Source: a virus. Taken from it: DNA of 64,000 nucleotides. Below are positions 1 to 6,104 of this stretch, piece after piece (within the stretch, counting starts at the first letter, position 1; the number at the start of each line of letters is the position of its first letter). The position numbers and the translations under genes were made by a program. Below the pieces are notes generated by a model. The model did no database searches, was not told the origin of the DNA, and saw only the letters and a list, made by a program, of their open reading frames with translations. The stretch lies in IMG/VR virus record IMGVR_UViG_3300020371_000004, positions 1-64,000 of that record. The stretch is one strand, 5' to 3'.

Positions 1-2
1 AT

Positions 3-116
3 TTAGAAATGGTTCTGGATTATCTTAACTCTCAAATTGATAATCCTTCAGAGGAACAAATTAACCACGCAATCGCAATTTATGAGGACTATGTTTACAA
101 TGAAGGACTAGTTTGA
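3..116 (+). CDS. C-terminal end of an unidentified small protein (partial)
   Basis: A reading frame open from the window edge ends at TGA 114-116. The 37 visible residues (LEMVLDYLNSQ... to YNEGLV) are acidic and look helical. The start lies outside the window. The family is not recognised. The downstream promoter -35 box (94-99) lies inside its last codons, so the next gene has its own transcription start. Confidence 0.6.
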   Translation, partial: LEMVLDYLNSQIDNPSEEQINHAIAIYEDYVYNEGLV

Positions 117-122
117 TATAAT
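94..122 (+). promoter_or_regulatory. sigma70-type promoter
   Basis: TTTACA (94-99), a 17-base spacer, then a perfect TATAAT (117-122). Expected start is near 129, 18 bases before the ATG at 147. This is a host-type promoter, as expected for an early phage gene. Confidence 0.75.
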
Positions 123-146
123 ATACTCATAGTTAATCACACCCGA

Positions 147-452
147 ATGACTAAACGAGTAAAGGATTTAATTAGTGAACTCGAACTATTAAATCCGAAT
201 GAATCAATCTTTTGTTTATACTATACAAAGGATGATGTAAAAAAGTTAGAATACTATTGCACTGATTGTTATCCTTATACTGATGAACTAGCAGAGCAGA
301 CGATTAGTAAACTAACTGAAGATGGTGATGTAAAGAATACAGTAGACAAGTTAGTTACTAATACAATGAGAGAAGATACTAGTTATCTCGTACAATCAGA
401 ATGTAAGTATGATAGTGATAACATGGTATTAAATGACTCTCCGAGTTACTAA
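147..452 (+). CDS. hypothetical small acidic protein, 101 aa
   Basis: Not recognised. Starts at ATG 147 (MTKRVKDLISELELL) just below a sigma70-type promoter. It is soluble-looking and acidic, with no signal peptide or membrane segment. Four cysteines are visible (FCLYY, YYCTDCY, ECKYD). Its position, promoter type and small size fit the accessory early proteins of T4-like cyanophages, many of which act on the host; that role is a guess. It is followed by a gene-free kilobase. Confidence 0.65.
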   Translation: MTKRVKDLISELELLNPNESIFCLYYTKDDVKKLEYYCTDCYPYTDELAEQTISKLTEDGDVKNTVDKLVTNTMREDTSYLVQSECKYDSDNMVLNDSPSY

Positions 453-557
453 AAAGTGCATCTGTGGAAAAACTTGTGGAAAAACAATCATTAAATAAAT
501 GGTTAAAAAAACATAGTTGCGTGTTTTATGTTTTCCACAGAAGGTGTTGAAAAAGTA

Positions 558-565
558 TATAAATA
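558..565 (+). promoter_or_regulatory. T4-type late promoter with no gene downstream
   Basis: Perfect TATAAATA on the + strand. The next believable ORF starts 900 bases away. It may drive transcription across the repeat region (for example for origin activation) or be chance in AT-rich DNA. Confidence 0.4.
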
Positions 566-674
566 CCCTGTTTTATCTTCGTTATTATGTTCTAAACCCC
601 TCTGGTTATTGTTATCTAAGACCGCAGTATATCATGAGTTGACAAAAAAGTCAAGAAAATTTCTGAAACTTTTT

Positions 675-825
675 GAGTCTCACACATATTACTCGTCTTA
701 TATAAACCTCAGTAAGACTCTAACATTTTATGAGTCCTCTGAGTCTCACTGATTCGTCCATTCTTATGCGAAACTCACTGGTCTCACAGAACTTATGAGT
801 CTCAGACCACTCGAAAATTCGTCCA
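675..825. repeat. short direct repeats GAGTCTCA (3x) and ATTCGTCCA (2x)
   Basis: GAGTCTCA at 675-682, 741-748 and 797-804, with a related AGTCTCA at 837-843. ATTCGTCCA at 752-760 and 817-825. The palindrome GTCCACTGGAC is at 821-831. They lie between the two DnaA-box subclusters and resemble iterons in layout. Confidence 0.55.
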
Positions 826-833
826 CTGGACAC

Positions 834-864
834 AGTAGTCTCATTGTTTTCGGTGTAGACTACT
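834..864. other. 8-bp perfect stem-loop
   Basis: AGTAGTCT (834-841) pairs with AGACTACT (857-864) across a 15-base loop. No T-run follows, so it is not a standard terminator. It sits in the repeat region between the DnaA-box subclusters. Confidence 0.5.
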
Positions 865-1007
865 AGGGTGGTTTTGAGGGAGGGAAGAATTACACAGCAC
901 TATGTGATAATAATTACACAGTGAGTTCGTGTTAGTTTTCCACAGGCAAAGTATTAGTTATCCACAGACCCTGTGGAAAAGTATTATAAACCTGTGGAAA
1001 ACTTTAT

Positions 1008-1244
1008 ACCTGGGGAGGGGGTTTATATTACTAATACACAGTGAGTTTCTGATTGTTTATATACAGCAGTACTACTCACAAACACTCCGAGGGTTTCTAA
1101 TACTTTACAGATTGCCCTTCGTGTATTATAATAAAACAGTGTTGTTTAATTATAATTAAGTAGTACTGGTTAATTCTTATACCCACGGGGGGGTTTATAA
1201 TAACAATTACTTAGTGAGTTCGTGATTGTTATTATACAGCACTA
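1008..1244 (+). repeat. two imperfect ~60-base direct repeats
   Basis: Copy 1 is 1008-1070 and copy 2 is 1182-1244. Both read ACC, a G-run, TTTATA, then AGTGAGTT, CTGATTGTT or GTGATTGTT, and TATACAGCA. A shorter third copy (TTACACAGTGAGTTCGTG) is at 914-931. Copy 2 lies inside the small-RNA candidate. Confidence 0.55.
1104..1132 (+). promoter_or_regulatory. sigma70-type promoter for a small-RNA candidate
   Basis: TTTACA (1104-1109), a 17-base spacer, then TATAAT (1127-1132): the same architecture as the promoter at 94-122. Transcription should begin near 1139. There is no ORF with a ribosome binding site before the terminator at 1253-1278. Confidence 0.65.
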
Positions 1245-1278
1245 AATGACAGTAACCCTACGGGGGGTTAGGTTTTTT
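1139..1278 (+). ncRNA. candidate small non-coding RNA, ~140 nt
   Basis: Bounded by a consensus sigma70-type promoter and a rho-independent terminator, with no credible ORF inside. It contains repeat copy 2. Start and end are inferred from the promoter and terminator. Its class and function are not recognised. Confidence 0.5.
1253..1278 (+). terminator. rho-independent terminator
   Basis: TAACCC (1253-1258) pairs with GGGTTA (1265-1270) across a TACGGG loop, followed by GG and six T (1273-1278). A second small hairpin (GGTTTTT/AAAAACC) overlaps the T-run. Confidence 0.7.
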
Positions 1279-1433
1279 ATAAAAACCGATGGGTCCCCCT
1301 AACCTACAAAAGTATGCATCCACGAGACCTTTACCGTCTCACAAAAAAATTTTCCGAGGGGAAAAACGGGTCTCCGAGGTCCGTTCAAGAAAAAAAATTC
1401 CGAGGGGGGAAAAGGGGTTAAAAACCCCGTCAG

Positions 1434-1442
1434 TGCTATATA
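1434..1442 (+). promoter_or_regulatory. extended -10 promoter candidate
   Basis: TGCTATATA (TG-N-TATATA) 25 bases before the ATG at 1468, with no good -35 box. A GGGGTT/AACCCC hairpin (1414-1428) lies just upstream where a -35 box would be. Confidence 0.35.
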
Positions 1443-1467
1443 ACGGAGAATAGAAATTTCTAAAAGA

Positions 1468-1611
1468 ATGACCGAAGAAGAGAAGGAGTTACTCATCGAG
1501 TGCATTCAATTCCGTTTACAGCACGACAAGTCATTAAATAGTAATGAAGTATTACGTGAAGACTTGGAAGAATTGCTCTTTAAAGTAGAGGATATTGATG
1601 ACTACGTATGA
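1468..1611 (+). CDS. hypothetical 47-aa acidic protein
   Basis: Reading frame from ATG 1468 to TGA 1609-1611 (MTEEEKELLIECIQ... EDIDDYV). It is Glu/Asp/Leu-rich and probably one or two amphipathic helices. It overlaps the next gene by 14 bases in another frame, the tight packing usual for real phage genes. No family recognised. Confidence 0.55.
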   Translation: MTEEEKELLIECIQFRLQHDKSLNSNEVLREDLEELLFKVEDIDDYV

Positions 1612-1756
1612 CATAAAAGTCAAAGGATTAACAGTAATGGAGAGAGTTACTCCAGAACAACTGACACAGAGCATGAAAGATGCTCAAATGATTGTGTGGT
1701 TGAGAGGGGGTAAAATAGAGGACGTTGAGTATGTAATAAATACAAAGTCTTCTTGA
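1598..1756 (+). CDS. hypothetical 52-aa protein
   Basis: ATG 1598 to TGA 1754-1756 (MTTYDIKVKGLTVME... VINTKSS). It has a strand-helix-strand look with the short segment AQMIVWLRGGKIEDVEYV. It overlaps the 47-aa gene upstream, suggesting translational coupling. It resembles the many small conserved unknown proteins of T4-like cyanophages, but I cannot name a family. Confidence 0.55.
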   Translation: MTTYDIKVKGLTVMERVTPEQLTQSMKDAQMIVWLRGGKIEDVEYVINTKSS

Positions 1757-1786
1757 GACGAAAAAAAAACCCCGTCCGCAACGTAG

Positions 1787-1815
1787 TTGCATTTGATGTG
1801 AAGGGGTGATATAAT
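1787..1815 (+). promoter_or_regulatory. sigma70-type promoter
   Basis: TTGCAT (1787-1792), a 17-base spacer, TATAAT (1810-1815); start near 1822, 18 bases before the ATG at 1840. A perfect 5-bp hairpin GCAAC-GTA-GTTGC (1778-1790) overlaps the -35 box. Confidence 0.75.
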
Positions 1816-1839
1816 TACAGAGTTGGAATTTACATTTTT

Positions 1840-2592
1840 ATGGCCAAAGGATTTACAGTAAAAGCAAAGGCACCGACAGTTAATAAGAACGTTGACGACT
1901 TCGACCTTGCAGCAGCAAAGGAGATGATTAAAGGTAAGGCAGTTGTATTCTGTCTACCTGGACGAGGATGTTCATATACCTTTTTGAAGAGTTTTGTACA
2001 GTTGTGTTTTGACCTTGTACAAGCAGGTGCGAGTATTCAGATTAGTCAAGACTATAGTTCCATGGTGAACTTTGCACGATGCAAGTGTCTTGGTGCTAAT
2101 GTATTGCGTGGACCGAATCAGAAACCTTGGGATGGTAAACTGCAATATGATTATCAGTTGTGGATTGACAATGATATTGTCTTCGACACCGAGAAGTTCT
2201 ATCGTCTGGTAGCAATGGATAAGGACATTGCAGCAGGTTGGTACATGACTGAAGATGGTCGTACTACGAGTGTTGCTCACTGGTTGGAAGAGGATGACTT
2301 CCGTACCAATGGTGGAGTGATGAATCACGAAACTGCTGAGACCATGCCGAAGCGTAAGAAACCATTTACAGTTGACTACACTGGTTTCGGATGGGTTCTG
2401 ATTAAGAATGGAGTCTTCGAGAGTCTTGAGTACCCCTGGTTTGCTCCGAAGATGCAGCAATTTGAATCGGGAGAAGTTCAGGATATGTGTGGAGAGGATG
2501 TCTCCTTCTGTCTGGATGCCAAGGAAGCAGGATTTGAAATCTGGTGCGACCCTCGTATTCGTGTTGGTCATGAGAAGACCCGAGTTATCTGA
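1840..2592 (+). CDS. GT-A-fold glycosyltransferase, 250 aa
   Basis: Probably transfers a sugar from a nucleotide-sugar donor. The GT-A signature is seen: a hydrophobic strand ending in a DxD-type motif, WIDNDIVF, with Asp110 and Asp112 as likely metal/nucleotide ligands. A C-terminal GED (218-220) followed by a short helix and a strand ending in VGHEKT (His244) matches the usual late acidic residue and metal-binding His of this fold. The N-terminus VVFCLPGRG is the first beta strand. There is no signal peptide or membrane helix, so it acts in the cytoplasm. It is a monocistronic unit with its own promoter and terminator. Targets could be phage DNA bases, virion proteins or host glycans; the sequence does not say which. 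Confidence 0.75.
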   Translation: MAKGFTVKAKAPTVNKNVDDFDLAAAKEMIKGKAVVFCLPGRGCSYTFLKSFVQLCFDLVQAGASIQISQDYSSMVNFARCKCLGANVLRGPNQKPWDGKLQYDYQLWIDNDIVFDTEKFYRLVAMDKDIAAGWYMTEDGRTTSVAHWLEEDDFRTNGGVMNHETAETMPKRKKPFTVDYTGFGWVLIKNGVFESLEYPWFAPKMQQFESGEVQDMCGEDVSFCLDAKEAGFEIWCDPRIRVGHEKTRVI

Positions 2593-2598
2593 GTCATT

Positions 2599-2621
2599 GA
2601 CCCCTACGGGGGTCTTTTTTT
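2599..2621 (+). terminator. rho-independent terminator
   Basis: GACCCC (2599-2604), TACG loop, GGGGTC (2609-2614), then seven T (2615-2621). Perfect 6-bp stem directly after the glycosyltransferase stop codon. Confidence 0.9.
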
Positions 2622-2625
2622 ATGG

Positions 2626-2654
2626 TTGACGGAGGGTCTTGGAGGTGTTATAGT
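2626..2654 (+). promoter_or_regulatory. sigma70-type promoter
   Basis: TTGACG (2626-2631), a 17-base spacer, TATAGT (2649-2654); start near 2661. The transcript would begin almost directly with a CCACT-GATG-AGTGG hairpin (2664-2677), which could protect its 5' end. Confidence 0.75.
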
Positions 2655-2722
2655 ATATTCAAGCCACTGATGAGTGGTGAAAAAAACCGTAAAAAAACAA
2701 CCGTTTAGGAGACACCAAGATT

Positions 2723-2863
2723 ATGGCAGCACGTCGTGGAAGTGGAAACACCAAACTTGACCCAGTTCCCAAAAAGACTCGTCAGGGGTCTGGCCAACAT
2801 ACTAAATATGCAGCAAGTAGCCGTAATGCTGCTAAGAAACGTTACCGTGGACAAGGTAGGTAA
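2723..2863 (+). CDS. very basic 46-aa protein
   Basis: ATG 2723 to TAA 2861-2863 (MAARRGSGNTKLDP... KKRYRGQGR), preceded by AGGAG at 2707-2711. It has 13 Arg/Lys and a single acidic residue, with Gly/Ser and Asn, so it should bind nucleic acid or an acidic surface. I recall similar short basic proteins as widely conserved in T4-like cyanophages, with unknown role. It is followed two bases later by the ATP-grasp-like gene, so the two are probably translated from one mRNA. Confidence 0.7.
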   Translation: MAARRGSGNTKLDPVPKKTRQGSGQHTKYAASSRNAAKKRYRGQGR

Positions 2864-2865
2864 GT

Positions 2866-3477
2866 ATGTATTATCTGGATGGGAATGTAGAGTATCACGA
2901 TATCCATCCAAAAGACTTGTGGGTCTACAATAAATTACAATTATGTCGGGTTTTGGGGTATAAGTGCGGACCAGTTGGGTCCGATGTCCCAGAACCCAAT
3001 TTTTATATTGTAAAACCAGCAATCAATTTCATGGGAATGTGCCGTCATGCCCGTGTTGTGTGGTTAGATGGGTCAACAGACCACTTCCATCCTGGTGAAT
3101 TCTGGTGTGAGGTCTTTGAAGGAGAGCATTTGAGTGTTGATTATCAGAATGGTGAGTGTAAACTAACAGTCAAAGGGTATCGTAGTCCCGAAAAACCCCT
3201 TTACAAGTGGGACAAATGGGAAAAAATCGACAAAAAGGTAGAATTACCCGAAATTTTGCAAGATTTGGAGGGAAAATACGAATGGATCAACTGTGAATTC
3301 ATTGATGGACACCTAATTGAAGCACATATGCGTCCAAATCCCGATTTTAGGCATGGAAATGTGATTGCAATTCCAAATTGGGGTGATATTAGTCAGTATA
3401 GGGAGTGTGAACTCAAGAAAAATTACAAATATGTCGATGATCCTGACTATAAACGCAAAGGATTCTGGATAGATTAA
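2866..3477 (+). CDS. ATP-grasp-like protein, 203 aa
   Basis: Usually left as hypothetical. Several features read like the ATP-grasp core (carboxylate-amine/thiol ligases). These are a strand with a Lys (FYIVKPAINFMG), then EFWCEVFEGEHLSVDY (the usual acidic strand contacting adenine plus the Gly-Glu turn), and finally WINCEFIDGHLIEAHMRPNP, which resembles the C-terminal ExNxR-type metal-binding strand. The canonical Asn is replaced, and the N-terminal substrate domain is short or missing. If active, it would join a carboxylate to an amine in the cytoplasm. It sits in an operon with the basic 46-aa protein. The domain call is by eye and uncertain. Confidence 0.5.
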   Translation: MYYLDGNVEYHDIHPKDLWVYNKLQLCRVLGYKCGPVGSDVPEPNFYIVKPAINFMGMCRHARVVWLDGSTDHFHPGEFWCEVFEGEHLSVDYQNGECKLTVKGYRSPEKPLYKWDKWEKIDKKVELPEILQDLEGKYEWINCEFIDGHLIEAHMRPNPDFRHGNVIAIPNWGDISQYRECELKKNYKYVDDPDYKRKGFWID

Positions 3478-3532
3478 ATAATACGGAGATAGAACCTCCC
3501 AAAAAGTTCTGTTTAACCGAATGGAGAAACAG

Positions 3533-3772
3533 ATGGCTAAGTATCACGTAGACAGAGACCCTGAATACATGTATAGAATGTGGGGAACAACCTCTTTGAT
3601 TACTGATTACTGGACAAAACCACATAAAACGAACGATGCATCAGAACTTTCTAGTGAAGAACTCAATGCACGACTGAAAAAACAGAATGAATTGCATGAA
3701 AAAATTCGTAATGATGCGGATTATGACGATTGGGAGTATGGAACTGAACCAGTTTACGGAAAAAAGGGTTAA
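3533..3772 (+). CDS. hypothetical 79-aa acidic protein
   Basis: Starts at ATG 3533, not the in-frame ATG at 3521, because GGAG (3523-3526) is correctly placed for the second ATG and nothing precedes the first. It is rich in charged residues, with a central helix (SEELNARLKKQNELHEKI) and an aromatic N-terminus (DPEYMYRMWG). No family recognised. It is the last small gene before the baseplate block. A weak AGAAC/GTTCT hairpin lies upstream (3491-3510). Confidence 0.6.
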   Translation: MAKYHVDRDPEYMYRMWGTTSLITDYWTKPHKTNDASELSSEELNARLKKQNELHEKIRNDADYDDWEYGTEPVYGKKG

Positions 3773-3797
3773 ATAACTATTATAGATAGTATATAAT
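3769..3797 (+). promoter_or_regulatory. promoter region of the baseplate operon
   Basis: A late-type TTAAATA (3769-3775) straddles the upstream stop codon, and a TATAAT (3792-3797) lies 16 bases before ATG 3813 without a good -35. Either could start the baseplate transcript. Confidence 0.4.
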
Positions 3798-3812
3798 ACT
3801 CTTGTTTTATAG

Positions 3813-4214
3813 ATGGCACGAAAGGTCTCTAGGGCATTTAAGGATATTAGTTTATCTTTTATAAAACACCCCGTTACAAATGATATTTTGGCAATCAAAA
3901 ACGAGGATGCCATCAAGAGATCTGTCGTAAATCTGGTACGGACTCAAATTGGTGAGAGATTTTTTGAACCTCTCATTGGAACTTCATTGGAAGGTTCATT
4001 ATTTGAATTATCTACCCCAGAAATTAGCATTTCATTGGAGAGTGAGATAAGAGTTCTACTCGATAACTTTGAACCACGTATCAATATTAGAGATATTCGA
4101 GTAGAACCATCATCAGATGACTATGAATTGAACGTAACTTTAACTTATGACATCGTTGGTCTTGCAATACCTAGACAAAACATCGAGTTTCTTTTACAAC
4201 CAGCTAGGATATAA
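3813..4214 (+). CDS. 25: baseplate wedge subunit gp25
   Basis: A GPW/gp25 family protein at the usual length (133 aa). In contractile tails gp25 sits in the baseplate wedge next to gp6 and nucleates the sheath. Seen: the conserved EPR motif in NFEPRI (Glu87-Pro88-Arg89), the preceding helix (ESEIRVLLDN), and the terminal strands LNVTLTYDI and NIEFLLQP. The segment RTQIGERFFEP (43-53) matches the family N-terminal half, where the protein is reoriented around the sheath initiator. Its stop codon overlaps the start of gene 6 by one base, so the two are translationally coupled as in T4-like phages. Confidence 0.92.
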   Translation: MARKVSRAFKDISLSFIKHPVTNDILAIKNEDAIKRSVVNLVRTQIGERFFEPLIGTSLEGSLFELSTPEISISLESEIRVLLDNFEPRINIRDIRVEPSSDDYELNVTLTYDIVGLAIPRQNIEFLLQPARI

Positions 4215-6103
4215 TGTCGTTCAATCAATTTACAAACTTAGACTTTGATGATTTAAAGTCACAAATTAAAGACTACCTAAGAACAAACAGTAATTTTACT
4301 GATTTTGACTTTGAGGGGTCTAATTTTTCAGTATTGATTGATATTTTAGCATATAACTCATACATTACTGCGTTCAATACGAACATGTCAGTAAATGAGT
4401 CCTTTTTGGATAGTGCTACATTACGAGAAAATGTAGTATCACTTGCTAGAAATATTGGATATGTTCCTCGTTCAAAGAGAGCAGCAAAAGCAAAAGTCAG
4501 TTTTACTGTTGACACTGCTGGATTTTTAGATGTAAGGTCTGTAACGTTAAAAGCAGGTGTGGTTGCACTTGGTGCAATGGCATCGGGTAGTTATATATTC
4601 TCAGTACCAGAAGATATCACTGTTCCTGTTGATGTTAATGGAGTAGGAACTTTTAGTAATATTGATATTTTAGAGGGAACATATCTCACTAAAAACTTCA
4701 CCATGGATGACTCTCAACCAAACCAGAGATTTGTCATTCCTAACTCAGATGTAGATTCAACATCAATTCGTACATTTATCAGTGATTTAACGAACGAAGA
4801 ATATACTCTGTATTCAAATATTTTAAATATTGACAACACATCAAAGATTTTCCTCATCCAAGAGGTTGAGGATGAGAAGTATGAACTTGTATTTGGTGAT
4901 AATGTCTTTGGTAAGAAACCAAATACTGGAAGTTCTATCTTTGTAAGTTACATTATCACCAATGGTAAGGATGGAAACGGTGTTTCTAACTTTACATTCT
5001 CTGGAATTATAGAAGATAACAACCAAAACAGAATCACCACGGGTATCTCTAGAATTTCAACCATTCAATCATCAGAAAATGGTGATGATATTGAAAAAAT
5101 TGATAGTATTAAGTACCTCGCACCTAGGGTTTATTCGTCCCAGTACAGGGCAGTAACAGCAAATGACTATAAGGGTCTAATACCTACTATCTTCCCCAAT
5201 GTAGAGGCAGTGAGTGCCTATGGTGGAGACGAATTAGACCCACCAGAGTATGGAAAAGTGTTCATCTCCATCAAACCAAGGCAAGGTAAGTTCCTTTCTA
5301 AGGTTACCAAGGAACAAATCAAAAAGGACTTGAAGCAATATACAATTGCAGGTATTAAACCTGAGATTGTTGACCTCAAATACCTGTTTGTTGAACTCAA
5401 TACCAGTGTTTACTACAATAGAAGTGCTATTGCAGACGTAACAGCACTGAGAAATCAGGTAATTAGTACTTTGGACTCATATGGAAAGTCATATGACCTG
5501 AATAACTTTGGTGGAAGATTCAAATATAGTAAAGTGGTTGCATTGATTGATGATATTAACCCAGCAATCACGTCAAACATTACTACATTGAAGATAAGAC
5601 GTGATTTACAACCAGTTTTTGGTTCTTTTGCTACTTATGAGATTTGTTTTGGTAATGCTTTCCACATTAAGAAGAAAAATGACGCAGATGACCGTGGATA
5701 CAACATCAAATCCAGTGGATTTAGAATTGAAGGAGTTGATGGTGTAGTTTATATGAGTGATGTTCCTACTGATTCTGAAAAAGGTTCTATTTTCTTCTTC
5801 ACTTTAGTTGATAACGTACCATTTATTATTAAAAATAATGCAGGTGTTATCTACTACAAAAAAGGTGAGATTTTATTAGACACTGTTTCTATTGTAGCAA
5901 CAGAAAGTCCTAATGGTGTTGAAATTGAGGCAATACCAGAGTCAAATGATGTCATCGCATTGAAGGATATATACTTAGACCTAAGTATGGAGAAATTAGT
6001 CGTCAACATGGTTGAAGATAAGATTTCTTCTGGAGAGAATACTTCCGCAACAGAGTATATCGTAACATCAAGCTACGCAAACGGATCAGTATATACAAGA
6101 TAA
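4214..6103 (+). CDS. 6: baseplate wedge subunit gp6
   Basis: Long homologue (629 aa) of T4 gp6, the baseplate J-like protein that forms the iris ring of the wedge. The J-like signatures are VFGDNVFGKKPNTGS (about 225-240) and the RAVTANDYKGLIPTIFPNV segment (about 313-331) followed by a GKVFISIKP strand. The N-terminus (NFTDFDFEGSNFSVLIDILAY) is typical of cyanophage gp6. The order 25-6 directly after each other confirms the call. A C-terminal extension after about residue 490 (IEGVDGVVYMSDVP...) is of unknown role. Confidence 0.9.
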   Translation: MSFNQFTNLDFDDLKSQIKDYLRTNSNFTDFDFEGSNFSVLIDILAYNSYITAFNTNMSVNESFLDSATLRENVVSLARNIGYVPRSKRAAKAKVSFTVDTAGFLDVRSVTLKAGVVALGAMASGSYIFSVPEDITVPVDVNGVGTFSNIDILEGTYLTKNFTMDDSQPNQRFVIPNSDVDSTSIRTFISDLTNEEYTLYSNILNIDNTSKIFLIQEVEDEKYELVFGDNVFGKKPNTGSSIFVSYIITNGKDGNGVSNFTFSGIIEDNNQNRITTGISRISTIQSSENGDDIEKIDSIKYLAPRVYSSQYRAVTANDYKGLIPTIFPNVEAVSAYGGDELDPPEYGKVFISIKPRQGKFLSKVTKEQIKKDLKQYTIAGIKPEIVDLKYLFVELNTSVYYNRSAIADVTALRNQVISTLDSYGKSYDLNNFGGRFKYSKVVALIDDINPAITSNITTLKIRRDLQPVFGSFATYEICFGNAFHIKKKNDADDRGYNIKSSGFRIEGVDGVVYMSDVPTDSEKGSIFFFTLVDNVPFIIKNNAGVIYYKKGEILLDTVSIVATESPNGVEIEAIPESNDVIALKDIYLDLSMEKLVVNMVEDKISSGENTSATEYIVTSSYANGSVYTR

Positions 6104-6104
6104 A

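Larger units (their letters stand above)
463..1001. other. cluster of seven DnaA-box-like 9-mers
   Basis: TTTTCCACA, which matches the cyanobacterial DnaA-box consensus as I recall it, occurs on + at 531-539 and 936-944, and on - (TGTGGAAAA) at 463-471, 475-483, 972-980 and 993-1001. The classical box TTATCCACA is at 958-966. They form two subclusters (463-539, five bases apart at the left end, and 936-1001) around a region of short repeats. Possible roles are a phage replication origin or a site that binds host DnaA. No gene is present here. Confidence 0.6.
453..1467. other. gene-free kilobase rich in repeats and hairpins
   Basis: No convincing gene. It holds the DnaA-box-like cluster, an orphan late promoter (558-565), repeated GAGTCTCA and ATTCGTCCA motifs (675-825), an 8-bp stem-loop (834-864), imperfect long repeats (1008-1070 and 1182-1244), a promoter-to-terminator small-RNA candidate (1104-1278), and several TCCGAGG copies with G-runs (about 1086-1407). 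The open frames at 528-752 and 929-1159 run through these repeats and are not believable genes. Confidence 0.7.

Noticed and set aside
528-752. 74-aa open frame in the repeat region
   Set aside because: It starts inside a DnaA-box-like site, runs through the GAGTCTCA repeats, has no ribosome site, and its composition (many Ser, Lys, Leu, Tyr) is that of translated AT-rich DNA.
929-1159. 76-aa open frame over the DnaA-box-like cluster
   Set aside because: No ribosome binding site or plausible protein composition. It spans the repeated elements and a promoter.
1299-1505. Minus-strand 68-aa open frame
   Set aside because: It overlaps the start of the 47-aa + gene and lies in G-run sequence; every believable gene here is on the + strand.
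1757-1807. Minus-strand terminator-like sequence (CCCC..GGGG then nine T)
   Set aside because: The stem is only 5 bp with a loop near 30 bases, and no minus-strand gene exists to end here. The A-run and the small hairpin are explained by the + promoter region.
1972-2571. 199-aa minus-strand frame opposite the glycosyltransferase
   Set aside because: Shadow of the + gene, whose DxD and GED motifs establish it as real.
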